DNA from: Ailanthus altissimus | Lineage: Eukaryota > Streptophyta > Magnoliopsida > Sapindales > Simaroubaceae | Direction of reading: 5' to 3' | Length of the DNA stretch: 64,000 nt | Assembly: GCA_946807835.1 (NCBI GenBank) | Contig: OX327683.1 | Span: 12,405,001 to 12,469,000, forward strand | In this document: in pieces, positions 1 to 12,385 of the stretch | Layout of the letters: each line of letters starts with the position of its first letter | Position numbering within the stretch: the first letter of the stretch is position 1 | Made by a program: the position numbers and the translations under genes | The notes under the pieces: model-generated | Told to the model about the DNA's origin: nothing | Seen by the model: only the letters and a program-made list of their open reading frames with translations | Database searches by the model: none

Positions 1-2717
1 ACACACCCTTAACCATCCTAAACCCAAGCCCGAAGCTCGCAAATAAGACCAATTCTATTGGCCGTTATAGATCCACATCAACCTGAGAATCATCACGCAA
101 AGCCTTCACATGCAATTTTACACTTCTTTTTTTGGCGTTGGGTGCTCACCCAATATTTTTGGAAATTTTTTTTCGGTTGATTAAGTAGTGAAAATTCAAT
201 ATTTGTACCAGTAAGTTTTTGTGTAAGCATCACACCCTATGCAAGCCTTTTTTGTTGGACTAATCAAATTGGGACAATTGCATATATTAGTCTATTATAT
301 TATATTTTATTAGTTATTAGTAATAATTATTAAATTATTGGCCACCAATCAAAGGCTTTTTAATTGGAGGACTAGGTAGCTATTAGGCATTTCTTGGAAG
401 GCCATTATGTAATTTTTGGAAAAAAAACAAAAGAGAGAGAGAGAAATTCGGCCATGAAGGGAGAAGAAGATGAATAGTGAAATCCATGATATTTCTAAGC
501 CAAATCAATAAATCCACACCAAATTCAAGTTGTTTTCAAGAGCCTAAGCAAGGTTCAAGAGTGGATTAAGGGTAAATTTACTTTAAAATGTGAGAATTCC
601 AAACTCTAGAATAGTAAATTAGGATTTTTGTATAATTGGGCTTCAATTGAATAAATTTAGGGCATTAGCATGAATTTGGAGGGTAGATAAGACCATAGGT
701 AAAAAGAAATTTGAAAAATGGTAAAAATTCCATTTAGATCATTTAGGTCATTTTGGGATTTTTAGTAGTACAAGTGCAATTAGCTAAATTTGAGGGTTAG
801 GAATGAATTCTAAGACCTTTAAAATAAGTTTTGATAGGTGGAAATTAAAGTTAAGACATGGGACATAATAGTCATTTATGATAAAGATTAGGGGTAATTA
901 TGTCCAAAAAAAATTATAAGGGATTATGGACCCCTTTGACAAAAAAAATGGTAGTTTGTGCATAAATTGAGATTGTTGGGGGAAAAATTATAAATTTAGA
1001 AAGGAATTTTGGTGGTGGTCGAAAATGTGCACTAGGGGTATTTTGGTAATTTTTCTATTTATGGGGACTAAAGTGTAATTTATGCTTTGTAGGTGCCGAA
1101 GGTCGAAACCGATGAAAAAACAAGCTCGAAAAAAAAACTTTAGCGTAGAACAGTTGGTGAGTGGGAAAGCAATTAAAAGAAATTAAATGCAGTTTATTTT
1201 AAATTATTAGTATTTATGTGCTTTCTAATTTAAATATTGTTGTTTTAGATAATTTACTCAAGTTACATGATTTTAAAGAATTTTGGAAAGCATAGTGATA
1301 TTTTATTTGATTTTTTTGATATAATAAGAATTAAAAATTTATCATTTAGAAATACTGCAAAATTTTAGAATTACAATTCAGTATTTTCAACAATTTAGAG
1401 ATTTATTTTTCAAAAGTAAGAAACAGATTTTAGAAATTTACATATCAATTTTAAAAAACAATTTTTAGATACTATCAGTTTTCAAAGGCTAGTGGTACCC
1501 CATTTTTCAATTATCAGCAATCAGATTCAGATCCCTATGGGGATAATATAGACTTGGTCGGTACACCCCTATGCGTAGGCAGGTCAGTCAATTGGGTTGA
1601 ATGTTACTAACTCTGGGGAGTCGGGGTGTTGAGTCAGTGAGTCACTTATGCTATAGGGTGTTGTCTTGCTATATGTTTGCGATATATATTCCACCATATA
1701 GACAGTGAGATGTCCCAGATTTATCAGTTTATCAGATTGGTCATAGTGGTTGTTGCTAGTGGAGACTGCCCTGTGATCGACTCATTTTATCGGCCGCGTC
1801 GACGAGTGGGTCTAGCATTAGGATAGCTATTGGTGCTTTTTAGACAAACTAGAACCGAACAGAAGTTTTAGACAATTTTATGAGATATGTAGTTTTTTTT
1901 CAGAAAATAAAAATATTTGTTAATAATGTTTACAGATTTCGGCAGTAGCCTATTAAGTTTTAAAAAAATTTAAATAAAGAAAACAGCTCGGTAGAGTTTT
2001 ACCAGTATTTAAGATTTAGAAACGATTTAAAATAGTTTTCAGTACTTTTTAGAATTTTCAGTATGTTTCCACAATTATCCAGATTTCACACCCACTCATT
2101 GAGTTTATCAACTCACCCTTTGTTTTTGGTGGTTTTATTTTTCCTCCAGGTCCATTAGCGTACAGCCTACAGTTTCTCCTGTAGATCAGTAGTGGACTAG
2201 CCCTATGACGATCTCCTGTGCATGTACAAAGCTATATGTATACATTTAGTGTATATACATGTATCATGTTTAATTTTGAGTTGTATAGCATGCATAATAG
2301 ATTATAGAACTAAAATGAATATTTATGCCTTTTTGAAATGATTGATTTTCCTACTATGGATGTCTATTAGAGTATGATCAAGAATGTATGTGTTGATTGA
2401 TTTTGGAAGGGACGGGGAGTCCTCTTTGCAGCTGAGAGATGTGAGAAACATTTGGAGTTTATTTTCTATAGGTTTATGAAATAAAATTTTCAGAACAATA
2501 TGGGAAACTCTGCCTATTTTAATCCAAGATTTTTAGAAAAATAAAAAATTTCCCGTGTTTATAAAAATATATCAGAAAGAAATTAAGAGAAGTTTTAGGG
2601 TTCACCTCATGAAATTTTTCAAGGTTTATAGCGGACATTGGGAAGCGTTCTTCTGTTAAGGTGCCCGACAGGACCTACCTAGGTCCACATTGCAAGATTC
2701 TGGGTTGGGTTCTATCA
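1..2717 (+). repeat. Diverged family I LTR, left end not resolved
   Basis: The segment aligns in order with the family I LTRs at 20140-22926, 41473-44214 and 48635-51394. It shares the block near 133-175 (GGCGTTGGGTG followed by AATATTTTTGGAAATTTT), the core near 1540-1830 (GGCAGGTCAGTC, GAGTCGGGGTGTTGAGTCA, GCTATATGTTTGCG), and the 3' terminus GGGTTGGGTTCTATCA, which matches GGGTCGGGTCCTGTCA in the others. It is far more diverged than the other copies, so it is either an old copy or a sister family. The start may lie at or before base 1, and no TSD could be tested. Confidence 0.6.
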
Positions 2718-3559
2718 CACATCCTTATATTGGCACCCAAACACGCTCATCTCTTTGTAGCAGTATCAAGTATAATTACACACTTGCGGGCCTTTAAAGA
2801 TCATATTACATGTCCTTCTGTCACTAATGTTGCTACCCATCCTTTGTAGTCTGAATCTGAACATCATTGATCATGCCTTCTCTGAACAAAAATGAAACAA
2901 TACCAATGAATATATTAAGTTGTAAATAATGTACAAAATCAACTTTAGGTAAATAATGTACTATTGTCTCATCTGCATCGATAAACTTAGTAGATGACTA
3001 AAGGTATTGCATCATGAGTCTTATAAGATGTAAAAGATCCACTTTATTTTTATCTATCTTAGTCTTTAGCTCTGTTTTTATAACTCTCATTTGGTTCCAC
3101 AAATTATCAATCTTATTCTCAATAACGTCATAGTGTAATGGCATTCCCAGCTCAAATTATACATAAATAATTATAATGAAACTTCACATAGTAATACTCA
3201 TCAAAATCTAATAGTGAATAAAAGAAAAAGCATTAAATTATTATGTTGTTGCTCCAAATATAGTTAGAGCTTTAGAGGGTTACCTACGTTGAACATCCAT
3301 ATTATAACCAAGATCAGTGAATTGGACATTTGACTTCACAATAAATTTAAATCTAAGATGTAGATTTCTGAAGAGATGACAACTTCGCTCATTTGTTAAA
3401 CTCCTCAATCTTCTCATGTTTTCACAGTACCAACTTCTTGTGTGCTTTAAGACATATATATATATATAAAAGTGGTTATATGGTGTAAAAATATACTAAA
3501 TCTTCATATCTTTTAAAGAGAATCTATTTAACGTCTTTGAACAATAGAGTGCCCATGAT
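2718..3559. other. Non-coding, no recognisable gene
   Basis: AT-rich DNA with a short AT microsatellite near 3452-3467. Open frames here are short and match nothing I recognise. It is probably pre-insertion flank shared with 5941-6671, since the copia LTR between them has a clean TSD. Confidence 0.5.
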
Positions 3560-3564
3560 ATACT

Positions 3565-5935
3565 TGTTGGAGCTGGTGCTTATATGTCATTCCAATATTT
3601 TATGAATATTAATTGTTAATATTTATATAGTAAACATTTCGAATAAAATTTGTTAATATCATATTTATATGGTATAATGCTTGTAACATTACAGACATTG
3701 TTTGATCTGAAGAAGTTCAGATCTGGTCTAAAGGAATTTAGATTAGAACTAATAGTTAGCAAAGCTGAGAGTTATAAATGCTAAGAGTTAGCACTGTTAA
3801 GAGTTATCAGTTTATAAGAGTCAGCAAGGTCTAAAAAGTTAGGACCTTATCTATAATGGGACAAAGACTTGAGAGTATACTTGTAATGATATAGTTACAA
3901 AGAGTTGCAATAGGAGTTAAGAAATATCATTATGTAAGTATGTCTCAAATATAATGTTACTGGTCTATGATCACCAATGCGGGTCTATCGGTGAATTCAC
4001 TTTATATAGATTAATGTTTGTCTATATTTGACTGGTTCAAATGGTTGTTCTTAGCTGATCATGAGCTTAGAGCTTGTATAGGCATGCGGGTATCCAGTCA
4101 GGTCTAGATACTGAACAGACTCACGAGGACCTCAATAGATATCCTATGAAGCCGTCAAATGAAGGTCCTCTCGAATTGAGTAGTATTCGTGGTCCTTTAA
4201 CCTGAGCGCCATGGTGGTCTTGTAAGTGATCCATTATGCTTTGGTTCTACATATGTCAGAGACCTTTCATGGTCTGACCGCTATGTGTCGCTGGGTATGG
4301 TCTAATACTCATGGAGTCCGATGTGCGTAGATACGAGATCTGTTAGCTTATGTAAGTAAGTTGTATATCCGATGCTCCAAGATTGTATTTCATAAAGTCT
4401 TGTGACCACAAGGATAAACCCGGGAAAAGAGTTTTCCACAGGGTTAAACAATATAGTAAAAGTGTTTGCGTATATTGTTTATCGAGATACGAATCTAGAA
4501 ATAAGATTATAGATGAGCAAATAGGGATTTGACAATGCTGATCTATATCCCCGCACACCCAGGGTATAAATGATGGAAGAATTATACGTATACGTTGTGA
4601 TCTCAACTTGTATGGTCTGATGCTCTAATTTGTAATATTTGTAACGTGTGCATGGGGCATCGATTACGGATTAATGGAATAGCTCCATTTGACAAATCAG
4701 ATGTAGACCTAGAGAGTCCCAATATGAAATGTACTCTTTAAGTACTTGTGCAGTTTACCGTATTGAATGGTTCAATACAATATAATTCAGCAAATTACTA
4801 AAGTTAAGTTAACTAAAGTATATGATTAAATGGTAGGACCTACTTTAAGTTAACCTGGTAACCTAGTAAGGATATAAATATAATTTCACTTTATGATTAT
4901 TTAATTGTTAAATAATTAAAATAAATATTTATTTATTTAATTGTTAAATAAATAATTTAACTTAACTATGATTAAAGGTTAACCATATGGTTAAGTTAAG
5001 TTAACTTTACTTAATGGTTAAGTAAAGGTTAACCTAACCATGGTTAAGTTAGTTAACTATGATTAGAATATTTAAATATTTATTAACTTAAGCGATAAGT
5101 TAAACTAACCTAACTAAAGTTAAATGTTTGTTAAGTTAAATGAAATGTAAATAAAATTCAAATTAGTTCGAAATTTATGCATTAGTACATAAAGGGAAAT
5201 GAAATTCAAAATTAACAGGTTTTTAAGTTTTTTAGATTTTGCGATTTTGGTAGCCATTTTAATTTGAGAAATTGAAATTCTTTATTTTGTATTTTAAGTA
5301 TTAGAACAACAAAACAAATCGATAAATGGTTACTAAATGTAATAACTAAAATAGATTTGTTTTAATTGTTCAAGAGTTGAACAAAAGATAAAATAAATTA
5401 ATTTAATTAGATTAAGAGTTAATCTAATAAGGTTAAGTTGTTTTGGGTTGGCTAGAAAATTAAGAGAGGAATAGAGAACGAAAATTGAAATGTTTCAAGA
5501 GTTGAAATCTTTTCTATTCATCATCTTCTTCAATTAATTTAACCATTAAAACATGAATTAAATTTATTTTTATTCAAAAGTTGAATAAAAGAAAAAATAA
5601 ATTTAACAAAGTTAAAAAATTTAACTTTGAATCAAGTTTAAGAGCTAACCTAAATACTGAATTAACATACTGTCATTCTAGACAATCAAACTCACCCTTG
5701 TTGATTGCTAGAATTGATCAAAGTTTCATTTCATGGTGGATTTCAAGCAAATTAATCTAAAGGCTTCATAGGTTAAATTTCTCAATCTCTTTTTTCATTT
5801 GATAAATATGTATAACATGTGTTCATTGTATTAATTTTAATATTCCGTTGTGCACATATATGTATGAGATATGTATATTTTTGTATGATGGACACATTCC
5901 ACATGTAAGCACCCTAGAATAATCAACACCCAACA
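3565..5935 (+). mobile_element. Ty1/copia solo LTR (family V), 2371 bp
   Basis: The ends are TGTTGG and CCAACA, a perfect 6-bp inverted terminal repeat, flanked by the TSD ATACT at 3560-3564 and 5936-5940. The body matches 34342-38098 (plus) and the LTR ending at 45611 (minus). Shared blocks include AATATTAATTGTTAATATTTAT near the start, and GGTCTGACCG and AAACCCGGGAAAAGA in the middle. It is assigned to copia because the 45611 copy abuts a copia polypurine tract and RNase H. No internal coding region is present, so it is a solo LTR. Confidence 0.88.
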
Positions 5936-5940
5936 ATACT

Positions 5941-8095
5941 ATTACAGTAAGCACAGAAAATAGTCACCATCGAGACGTGTAAATATCGAACAATAAACCA
6001 GAATAGCCTCGTAGATTCAAACCTGAGATAAATATCAATTTAATATCAATAAATGGTAATTCAAACACTTTCTCCGCATTTCAATATAATAATGAATCGA
6101 TAAAATTACTCACTAAGAATGCAAGTGCAAAATTATATGCCTTATACTTTTTATTCTTGTGACCACTACTCGCCACTTTTTTTATTTTGTCGAATTTTTC
6201 ATCACCACTGTGTTTTAAGAGTCGTACATAATGGACCATGCAATTATGCCTTATGAGTACTGATTAAACTAATCCAAGTCAACCATAAGATTAAGCACAA
6301 AATACTAAATCTCTATATAATCATTCCACGATACTAAAATACAATAAAAAAAAATAAAACATAAATAATTTTACTACATCTTCATCGTCTTCTTCAATCA
6401 AATATTTTGTACGAAACTAGCCATCTAACTTCTTATAGTTCAAATACTTTGTATTTCTAAAATATTTATCCCACAATCTATTTCTAAGTTTTTTTTAACT
6501 CTCTAATTAAGGGATAATCTCCATCTTCAATCTTGTAATAAAATAATTTGAACAAGAGAATCTAACGCACTTGTTACATATCAAAAACCACAATTCTTCA
6601 TATAAGTTTTTGGTATGAACTTTCTGTAATAATAGTTCATGCACTAATATACCTAAAAATGTGATATCGTGTGATTGTGTGTGCTATAGTAGCTAAGCGC
6701 AAGTACACATTATCGTATCAAGTAATATAGGATTTTAAGTCCAAGTATCGATTCCACAGGGACTATGCGATCTAATTCTATAAATCAAACACTAAAATTG
6801 TACCTACTTAACTTTTATTTAGAAAACTAAAATATGAAATTTATTTAACTGATCTAACTCTATCAATTAATCTAAACAAAAACAAATGGTAGAATTCACA
6901 AATAAAAATAATCTAGGTTTTTGACTTATCCTTTAGTATTTTATTGGACTCGTTAATTACTTAATTAATCTTTTAATATCAATTGATTGGCTTAGACACT
7001 AATCTTATTACAAGCCTCTGTCGATGATCAAGTGACTATATTACGCATTCTAACAATCACTTATATGTCTATGGTAATCAAATCAGAATGTAATTTATTA
7101 TGTCTATCCTAGATGGAACTCATAGTTGTTACCCTATGATTATGCATCAAACTACCTTAAGCTAAACACATGAATCCCTTCGTCAAGTTCATCATGGTTC
7201 CTCAATCATTCAAAATATTGATCAGGTATAATGAAAGCATTAAACACAAGATAGAATGAATCAATTGAATGTATTAAGTTCATAAACTAAAAATTAACAC
7301 AATCCAAATCTATACTAGGTTCACATAGTCTAACCCTAGATAAACAATTTAGCCCATCACAAAATCAAAAGTATCAAACCAATTAATAAAGATCAATAAG
7401 AACAAGAGTATAATGATAAAGAAATAGAAGAAAAACTAATTAACGTGACTACTTGAGATGCTTCTCCCTCAATCTTGACTTGAAGCTTGAATATTGGTCT
7501 TGGTTCTTCAATCTTTGGCTTAAATATTTCATTTTGTGTTGTGAACTCGTTCTGTAAGTTTTTTACCTCTTTGTCCCCTCTTTTTTTTTTTCCTTCAATT
7601 AGAGTTTTTGACCTTTTATTTATAGATTTTTTCTTCAAATTACTGTTCACGAGTTACTATTCATAAATACTGTTCACCACAGTGGCGCTCACTGGTTAGG
7701 CGCTGCAGCGCCCAATCCTAGTGCACCTTTCATATTTTAAGCTTAACTTCTTCGTTTTACATCCGATTTTTCTCCCGTTTATTTTTATATGTTACATTTT
7801 TCATCGTGCATCTATATATGATAAAAACAATAATTAAATAGACAAATATTTATGATTTGAAGTAAAAAAAATAAAAGTTATGTACAAATCATACTAGTGC
7901 TTTTACGCCTGTATCATCTTGCACATCTAAAAAAATGACCCGAATATTTGTCCTAAATAATTGCATCTGTATAGGTGTCAACTTATGTCTTGTGAGATCT
8001 ATGGCCCACAACTTCGAGTAAAAAGTTACTGACTCTCACTAGAACTCATTTTTCACAACTATAAATGATTTGGACATATTTTTCTTCTTAAAAAA
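5941..8095 (-). other. Non-coding flank, weak replication-protein-A-like traces, split by a solo LTR
   Basis: Outside the LTR at 6672-7916 the minus strand holds two short protein-like stretches. One (about 8090-7930) begins MSKSFIVVKNEF and continues with FYSKLWAIDLTRHKL. The other (about 6671-6500) includes LWFLICNKCVRF. The order, an OB-like start then a W...C..C segment, is loosely like plant replication protein A large-subunit-like genes. Stops interrupt both and the resemblance is weak. It could equally be chance. Confidence 0.15.
6672..7916 (-). mobile_element. Athila-type solo LTR (family IV), 1245 bp
   Basis: On the minus strand it runs TGATACAGGCG to ATCA. The flanking pentamers TCGTG (6667-6671) and TCTTG (7917-7921) differ at one base, consistent with a decayed TSD. 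It matches the LTR at 52285-53665 and the fragment at 61058-61201, including GTGCTATAGTAG, AAGTATCGATTCCACAGGGA and CTAGTGCTTTTACGCC. The block with CCACAGGGA near the LTR 3' end is shared with families II and III, which places all three in one Athila-like group. A GC-rich patch (GGCGCTGCAGCGCC, 7698-7711) sits in its U3. Confidence 0.82.
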
Positions 8096-9351
8096 ATAAA
8101 TTAATTAGAAGAAAATAGCAAATTAATTAATTAATTCAAAACAATTAATAAAAAATTATTTAAAAACTAAATAAATAAATAAATATATTAAAACTTTATT
8201 TTTAATATATTTTTTATTAAATTAATTCTAGTTTTTTGTTAAATTAGACACAAATTTATTGTGTTTATTAATTTTAATTATTACTTGATAAATATTAATT
8301 CTATTAATTATAAATTTTTCTATTTAATTTAAATTAAATATTTAATTATAAAATATCCATTAATAATACTTTATTATTAATTAATTATTCCCTTTATTAA
8401 TTAATTACTAATTAATTATAGATAATTTAATATATTAATTAAATAGTTTATATTATTAAATGTCGTAGTTTTAGTTAATTAATTATTCCATTTATTTATT
8501 AATTATTGTGTTTATTAATTCTATTTAATTGTATAAATTAAATTAATTCTATTTAATTTATTAATAACTATTAATATTCTAGTTTTAGTTAATTAATTGA
8601 TCTATTTATTTATTAATTATATTCAATTATTAATAATTCTATTAAATTTAGATTAAATTAAATAATTAAAAACAAAAAAATTTGAATGCACCATATGGTA
8701 CCATAGGATTTTGGCGCATGCCGCAACGTGCATCGTATCTGCACCATGGTACTTGTGTGCAACCCAGGGTCGTTGCACATAACGCCTAAAATCGGTGGTT
8801 TTTATTAGATTTTTAGACTTATTTTAATATCTAGGCTATTTTTCAGCCATTTTATTATAATATTTATCCATATTATATTAGTATAACAATAATCTATTCA
8901 TTTTAGGGATTGTTTTTTTATTTAAAATGAAAAATGTTAAGGGAGAGAAGAAAAAATATACTTTAAGAATAACATGGTCAAATTTTAAGTTTTTTTGACT
9001 ATAAAAAATTAAAAGATTATTTTCAAAAAATTTCCTTTTAAGTCTCACACACCTCTATACTGGCGACACGTGCAATGACAAACCCAGTTGACCTGGCTTC
9101 TGTTAGCTTTAATTGATTGCTTTGGGCGGCTATTTTGCCCTACTAATGGCCAACAACCTAGTACCAAGGAGATTTCTTTGCCTTGTAGATCATCTTTTTC
9201 TTTTCATAAAAGTTCTGTTGCTAATATAATTGATTTAGTTTCCTCAATCATGTCATTAGATTAATGGATTGAGTATATATGGTTTACACTTTTTCATTTT
9301 TCCCGGGCTTTTATGTTATTTAAGTCTTATTAAGAATTGAAAGCAAAAACA
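8096..9351. other. AT-rich low-complexity DNA, no gene seen
   Basis: 8100-8670 is an irregular TTAATTAA-rich tract. 8690-8790 is a sharply GC-richer island with palindromes such as ATGGTACCAT and GCGCATGC. The rest is ordinary AT-rich DNA with no supportable reading frame. Confidence 0.5.
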
Positions 9352-9359
9352 AGTGGTTT

Positions 9360-9876
9360 TAGGGGTGGGCAAATCCGGTTCGGTTCGGTTTTTAGTGTGA
9401 ACCGAAAACCGAACCGAGCCGGTCGGTTTTTGAAAAATAAAACCGAAAACCGAACCGAAAAATTAAAAACCGAACCGAACCGAACCGGTTCGGTTCGGTT
9501 CGGTTCGGGTTTTGGTTTTTCGGTTCGGTTTGGGTCGGTTCGGTTCGGTTCGGTTTTATAATTTTTTTAATTTTTTTTTTTTTTTTTAATTTTTTTTAAT
9601 TTTTTTAATTTTTTTTAATTTTTTTTTTAATTTTTTTTAATTTTTTTTTTAATTTTTTTTAATTTTTTTTTTTAATTTTTTAATTTTTTTTTAAATTCGG
9701 TTTTTTCGGTTCGGTTCTCGGTTCGGCCTTTCGAACCGAAAACCGAACCGAATTTTTCGGTTTTTAAAATAAAAAACTGAAAACCGAACCGACCAAGAGA
9801 AAAACCGAACCGAACCGACCAATTCGGTTCGGTTTTTCGGGTCCGGTTCGGTTTTCCGGTTTTTTGCCCACCCCTA
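9360..9876. mobile_element. hAT-type non-autonomous element (MITE), 517 bp
   Basis: The terminal inverted repeats TAGGGGTGGGCAAA and TTTGCCCACCCCTA are flanked by a perfect 8-bp duplication AGTGGTTT (9352-9359, 9877-9884). TAGGGGTGGGC ends with an 8-bp TSD are typical of plant hAT MITEs. The interior is almost pure CCGAACCG/CGGTTCGG repeats in both orientations around a T-rich core (about 9560-9690), so the transcript could fold into a long hairpin. The 74-codon ORF inside reads only this repeat and is not a gene. Confidence 0.9.
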
Positions 9877-9884
9877 AGTGGTTT

Positions 9885-11683
9885 AGCTTGATTATTATTA
9901 GTTTAACTTTTTCCTAATTACATATGTGAATAGATTGAGAGATTTAAATATAAATAATTGATACTTATTTTTTTCAACTTTTTTAAAGTTCAATTTTATT
10001 AAGAATGATAGCAAAATTGACAAGACCGAATGTAATCATATCAAATTATATGAATGGTTATGATTTATTCACATCAAAGTGGACTCTTTATCGGTTTTGA
10101 CATGACCCAGTGATGTTCATTAATGTATTAACTTATGAGTTATAATTTGAATAAATAACAATGTTTAAATAGTCGATCATCAGTAATATCTTTTTGTAAA
10201 GTTACACTTAGTTCCCATTTAATTAATTTAATTTTGAAAAAATTGATTAGGGCATGTATCTTAGTTTATTAGTAATCACTTCATAAACCTTAGTTAATTA
10301 AATCTTAATTCTTTTTGAAGTTGAGGAAGGATTATTAATCCCATCCCTCTTAGTAGTGGTATGTTCCTAGTGGTATGGTTTTGGTTCGAAACAGTGGGCT
10401 GTTTGGCAATTTTATACAATTAGACTAATAAAAAACTTAATGTATTGTCAGTCAGTACTAATTTAACTTAATATAAATAATTACCCTTTCATGCAAGTTT
10501 ACGGATTCTGTGGCTCTTTTATTGGCTTGTAAGATAGCCACCCTGGCATAAATTGGAGAGAGAAGAATATTAATGTGGTGAAAGCCCGATTAAAAATGAC
10601 TCAATGACAGATCAGCAATTTTACTAATCCGAATATCAGTAATATTTATGGATCTCCAAAACCCCTACATGTAGTTCTATTTTAGCCCGAATGCAAAAGC
10701 TAAAAGAGAGAACATATGTAGTATAGAGATTAAGAAGAAAATATATGAGAAATTCTTACCAAGGGGATTCATCAAAGAGAAAAAGGAAAGAGAGATAAGT
10801 CATTAAGAATAATATTTAGAGTCATCGATAAGAGACAACTTTTAAAGTAATTCATGTCAATGTCAATAATTTATTAGTAACAAATCAATTTAGAGACCGA
10901 AATTTGTTTTTTTTTTCTTAATCTTGAATATGGTTTAATTTTATTTTTTCAGCTATTAAGTTTGTTTGTTTTTAATTTAATAAAAATTGTGAGTTAATTT
11001 TGACTAAATTAAAAAGAGAGAAATTTTTAACTTTTTATTTAAATACAAAAAATCTAAATCATTTAATTAATTTTATCCTTTAAAATATTCATATTCATAC
11101 TCATTCCATATATTTATATTTATATTTCTATCTATATAATCATTATATTTCTCAAGAGTATTTGTACGGAATAGAACGGCATTAGTTAGTGTTGATGTAT
11201 GGTTGGATGGTCACCACTCACCAACTACTCGTTCTAATATAATAAATTATACAAATAACTTGATATCTAAAAAGGATTAAACCTTTGTATAATTTTAAAT
11301 GTATTTTAGAGAATTATATATTATAAAAAAGAAATTACAAGATAAGTCATTAAAAATAATATTTGAAATCATTGATAAGAGACGAGAGATAACCGTTAAA
11401 ATATTCATGTAAATGTCAATTATTTTATTAGCTGCAAATCGATTCAATAACTAAACACTACTCCCTCAAAATCTTTCATAGTTTAGTAGAATCATTATGA
11501 TGGATGGAGGCTCACCAAATTTGTATAATTTTGTAATGTATAAATTATGTAAATAACTTAGTATCTAATAAAAGGATTAACCCTAGATGATATTATTGTT
11601 GTTATTATATATATTTGGATTAATCGAGGTTTAACGCTTATGCGAGGGAGAAAAAAGAAAGAGAAATCTAATATTGTTAATAG
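9885..11683. other. Non-coding, contains an old interleaved duplication
   Basis: No gene is seen. Segments at about 10790-10900 and 11335-11450 are similar (both contain GATAAGTCATTAA and ATAAGAGAC). Segments at about 11170-11290 and 11480-11580 are also similar (ACTTGATATCTAAAAAGGA and ACTTAGTATCTAATAAAAGG). The order A-B-A-B suggests an ancient tandem duplication. Confidence 0.5.
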
Positions 11684-11691
11684 TACTTAAG

Positions 11692-11706
11692 TAAAGGTTG
11701 CAAATG
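11692..11706 (+). repeat. hAT terminal inverted repeat, left
   Basis: TAAAGGTTGCAAATG. It pairs with the inverted copy at 17524-17538 with two mismatches. Confidence 0.8.
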
Positions 11707-12385
11707 GACTATGCCGCTTACAATGTCTTGCTAGAATGGCACGACACATCTAGTTAGACCATATTAGATTGCAATATGCTATCCAGTGTGCCGTGCTAGC
11801 AACGGGTCTATCATAGGCCACGTGCCAACACGACAACCCATCACGAGCTCAACACGGTATGGCTCCTATCTTTTTTTAAAGTGTTTTAGTTTGTTATATT
11901 TTAAAATAATTGTTTTTATAAAATTTTTAAAATTTTTTAATTACAATTAATTATTATAACAAATAAAATTAATAATTGCAATAACAATTAATATTATAAT
12001 ATATATTGAATTGAAAATTTAAAATTGTGTTATAATCATAATTCATAAATTTATAATTGAAAATTTAAAATTATAATTCTATTAAAAATAAAAATTTATT
12101 GAATTATTCAAAATTTGAGATTATTGAATACAACTACAAAATTAAAAGGTCAAATTTACATTACTATAGTTACAATAAATCTCAACTAGGTCAACACGTA
12201 TTGAATTATCTATCATTTATAAATTCAACTATTATTACATCACTATAATTATAATATAAATTTTTATTTCTAAATTCTAATGATCATATCTCAAAGTTAA
12301 AAGTTTTGGAACTTTATGATCATCTTTTCTTGTCAATTTTGTTTTAGGCCCTTTGTATCTTCCTAATCTTTTACATATACTAAAA

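Noticed and set aside
9337..9561. 74-codon ORF with FGSVRFGSG repeats
   Set aside because: It reads the CGGTTCGG octamer array of the MITE.
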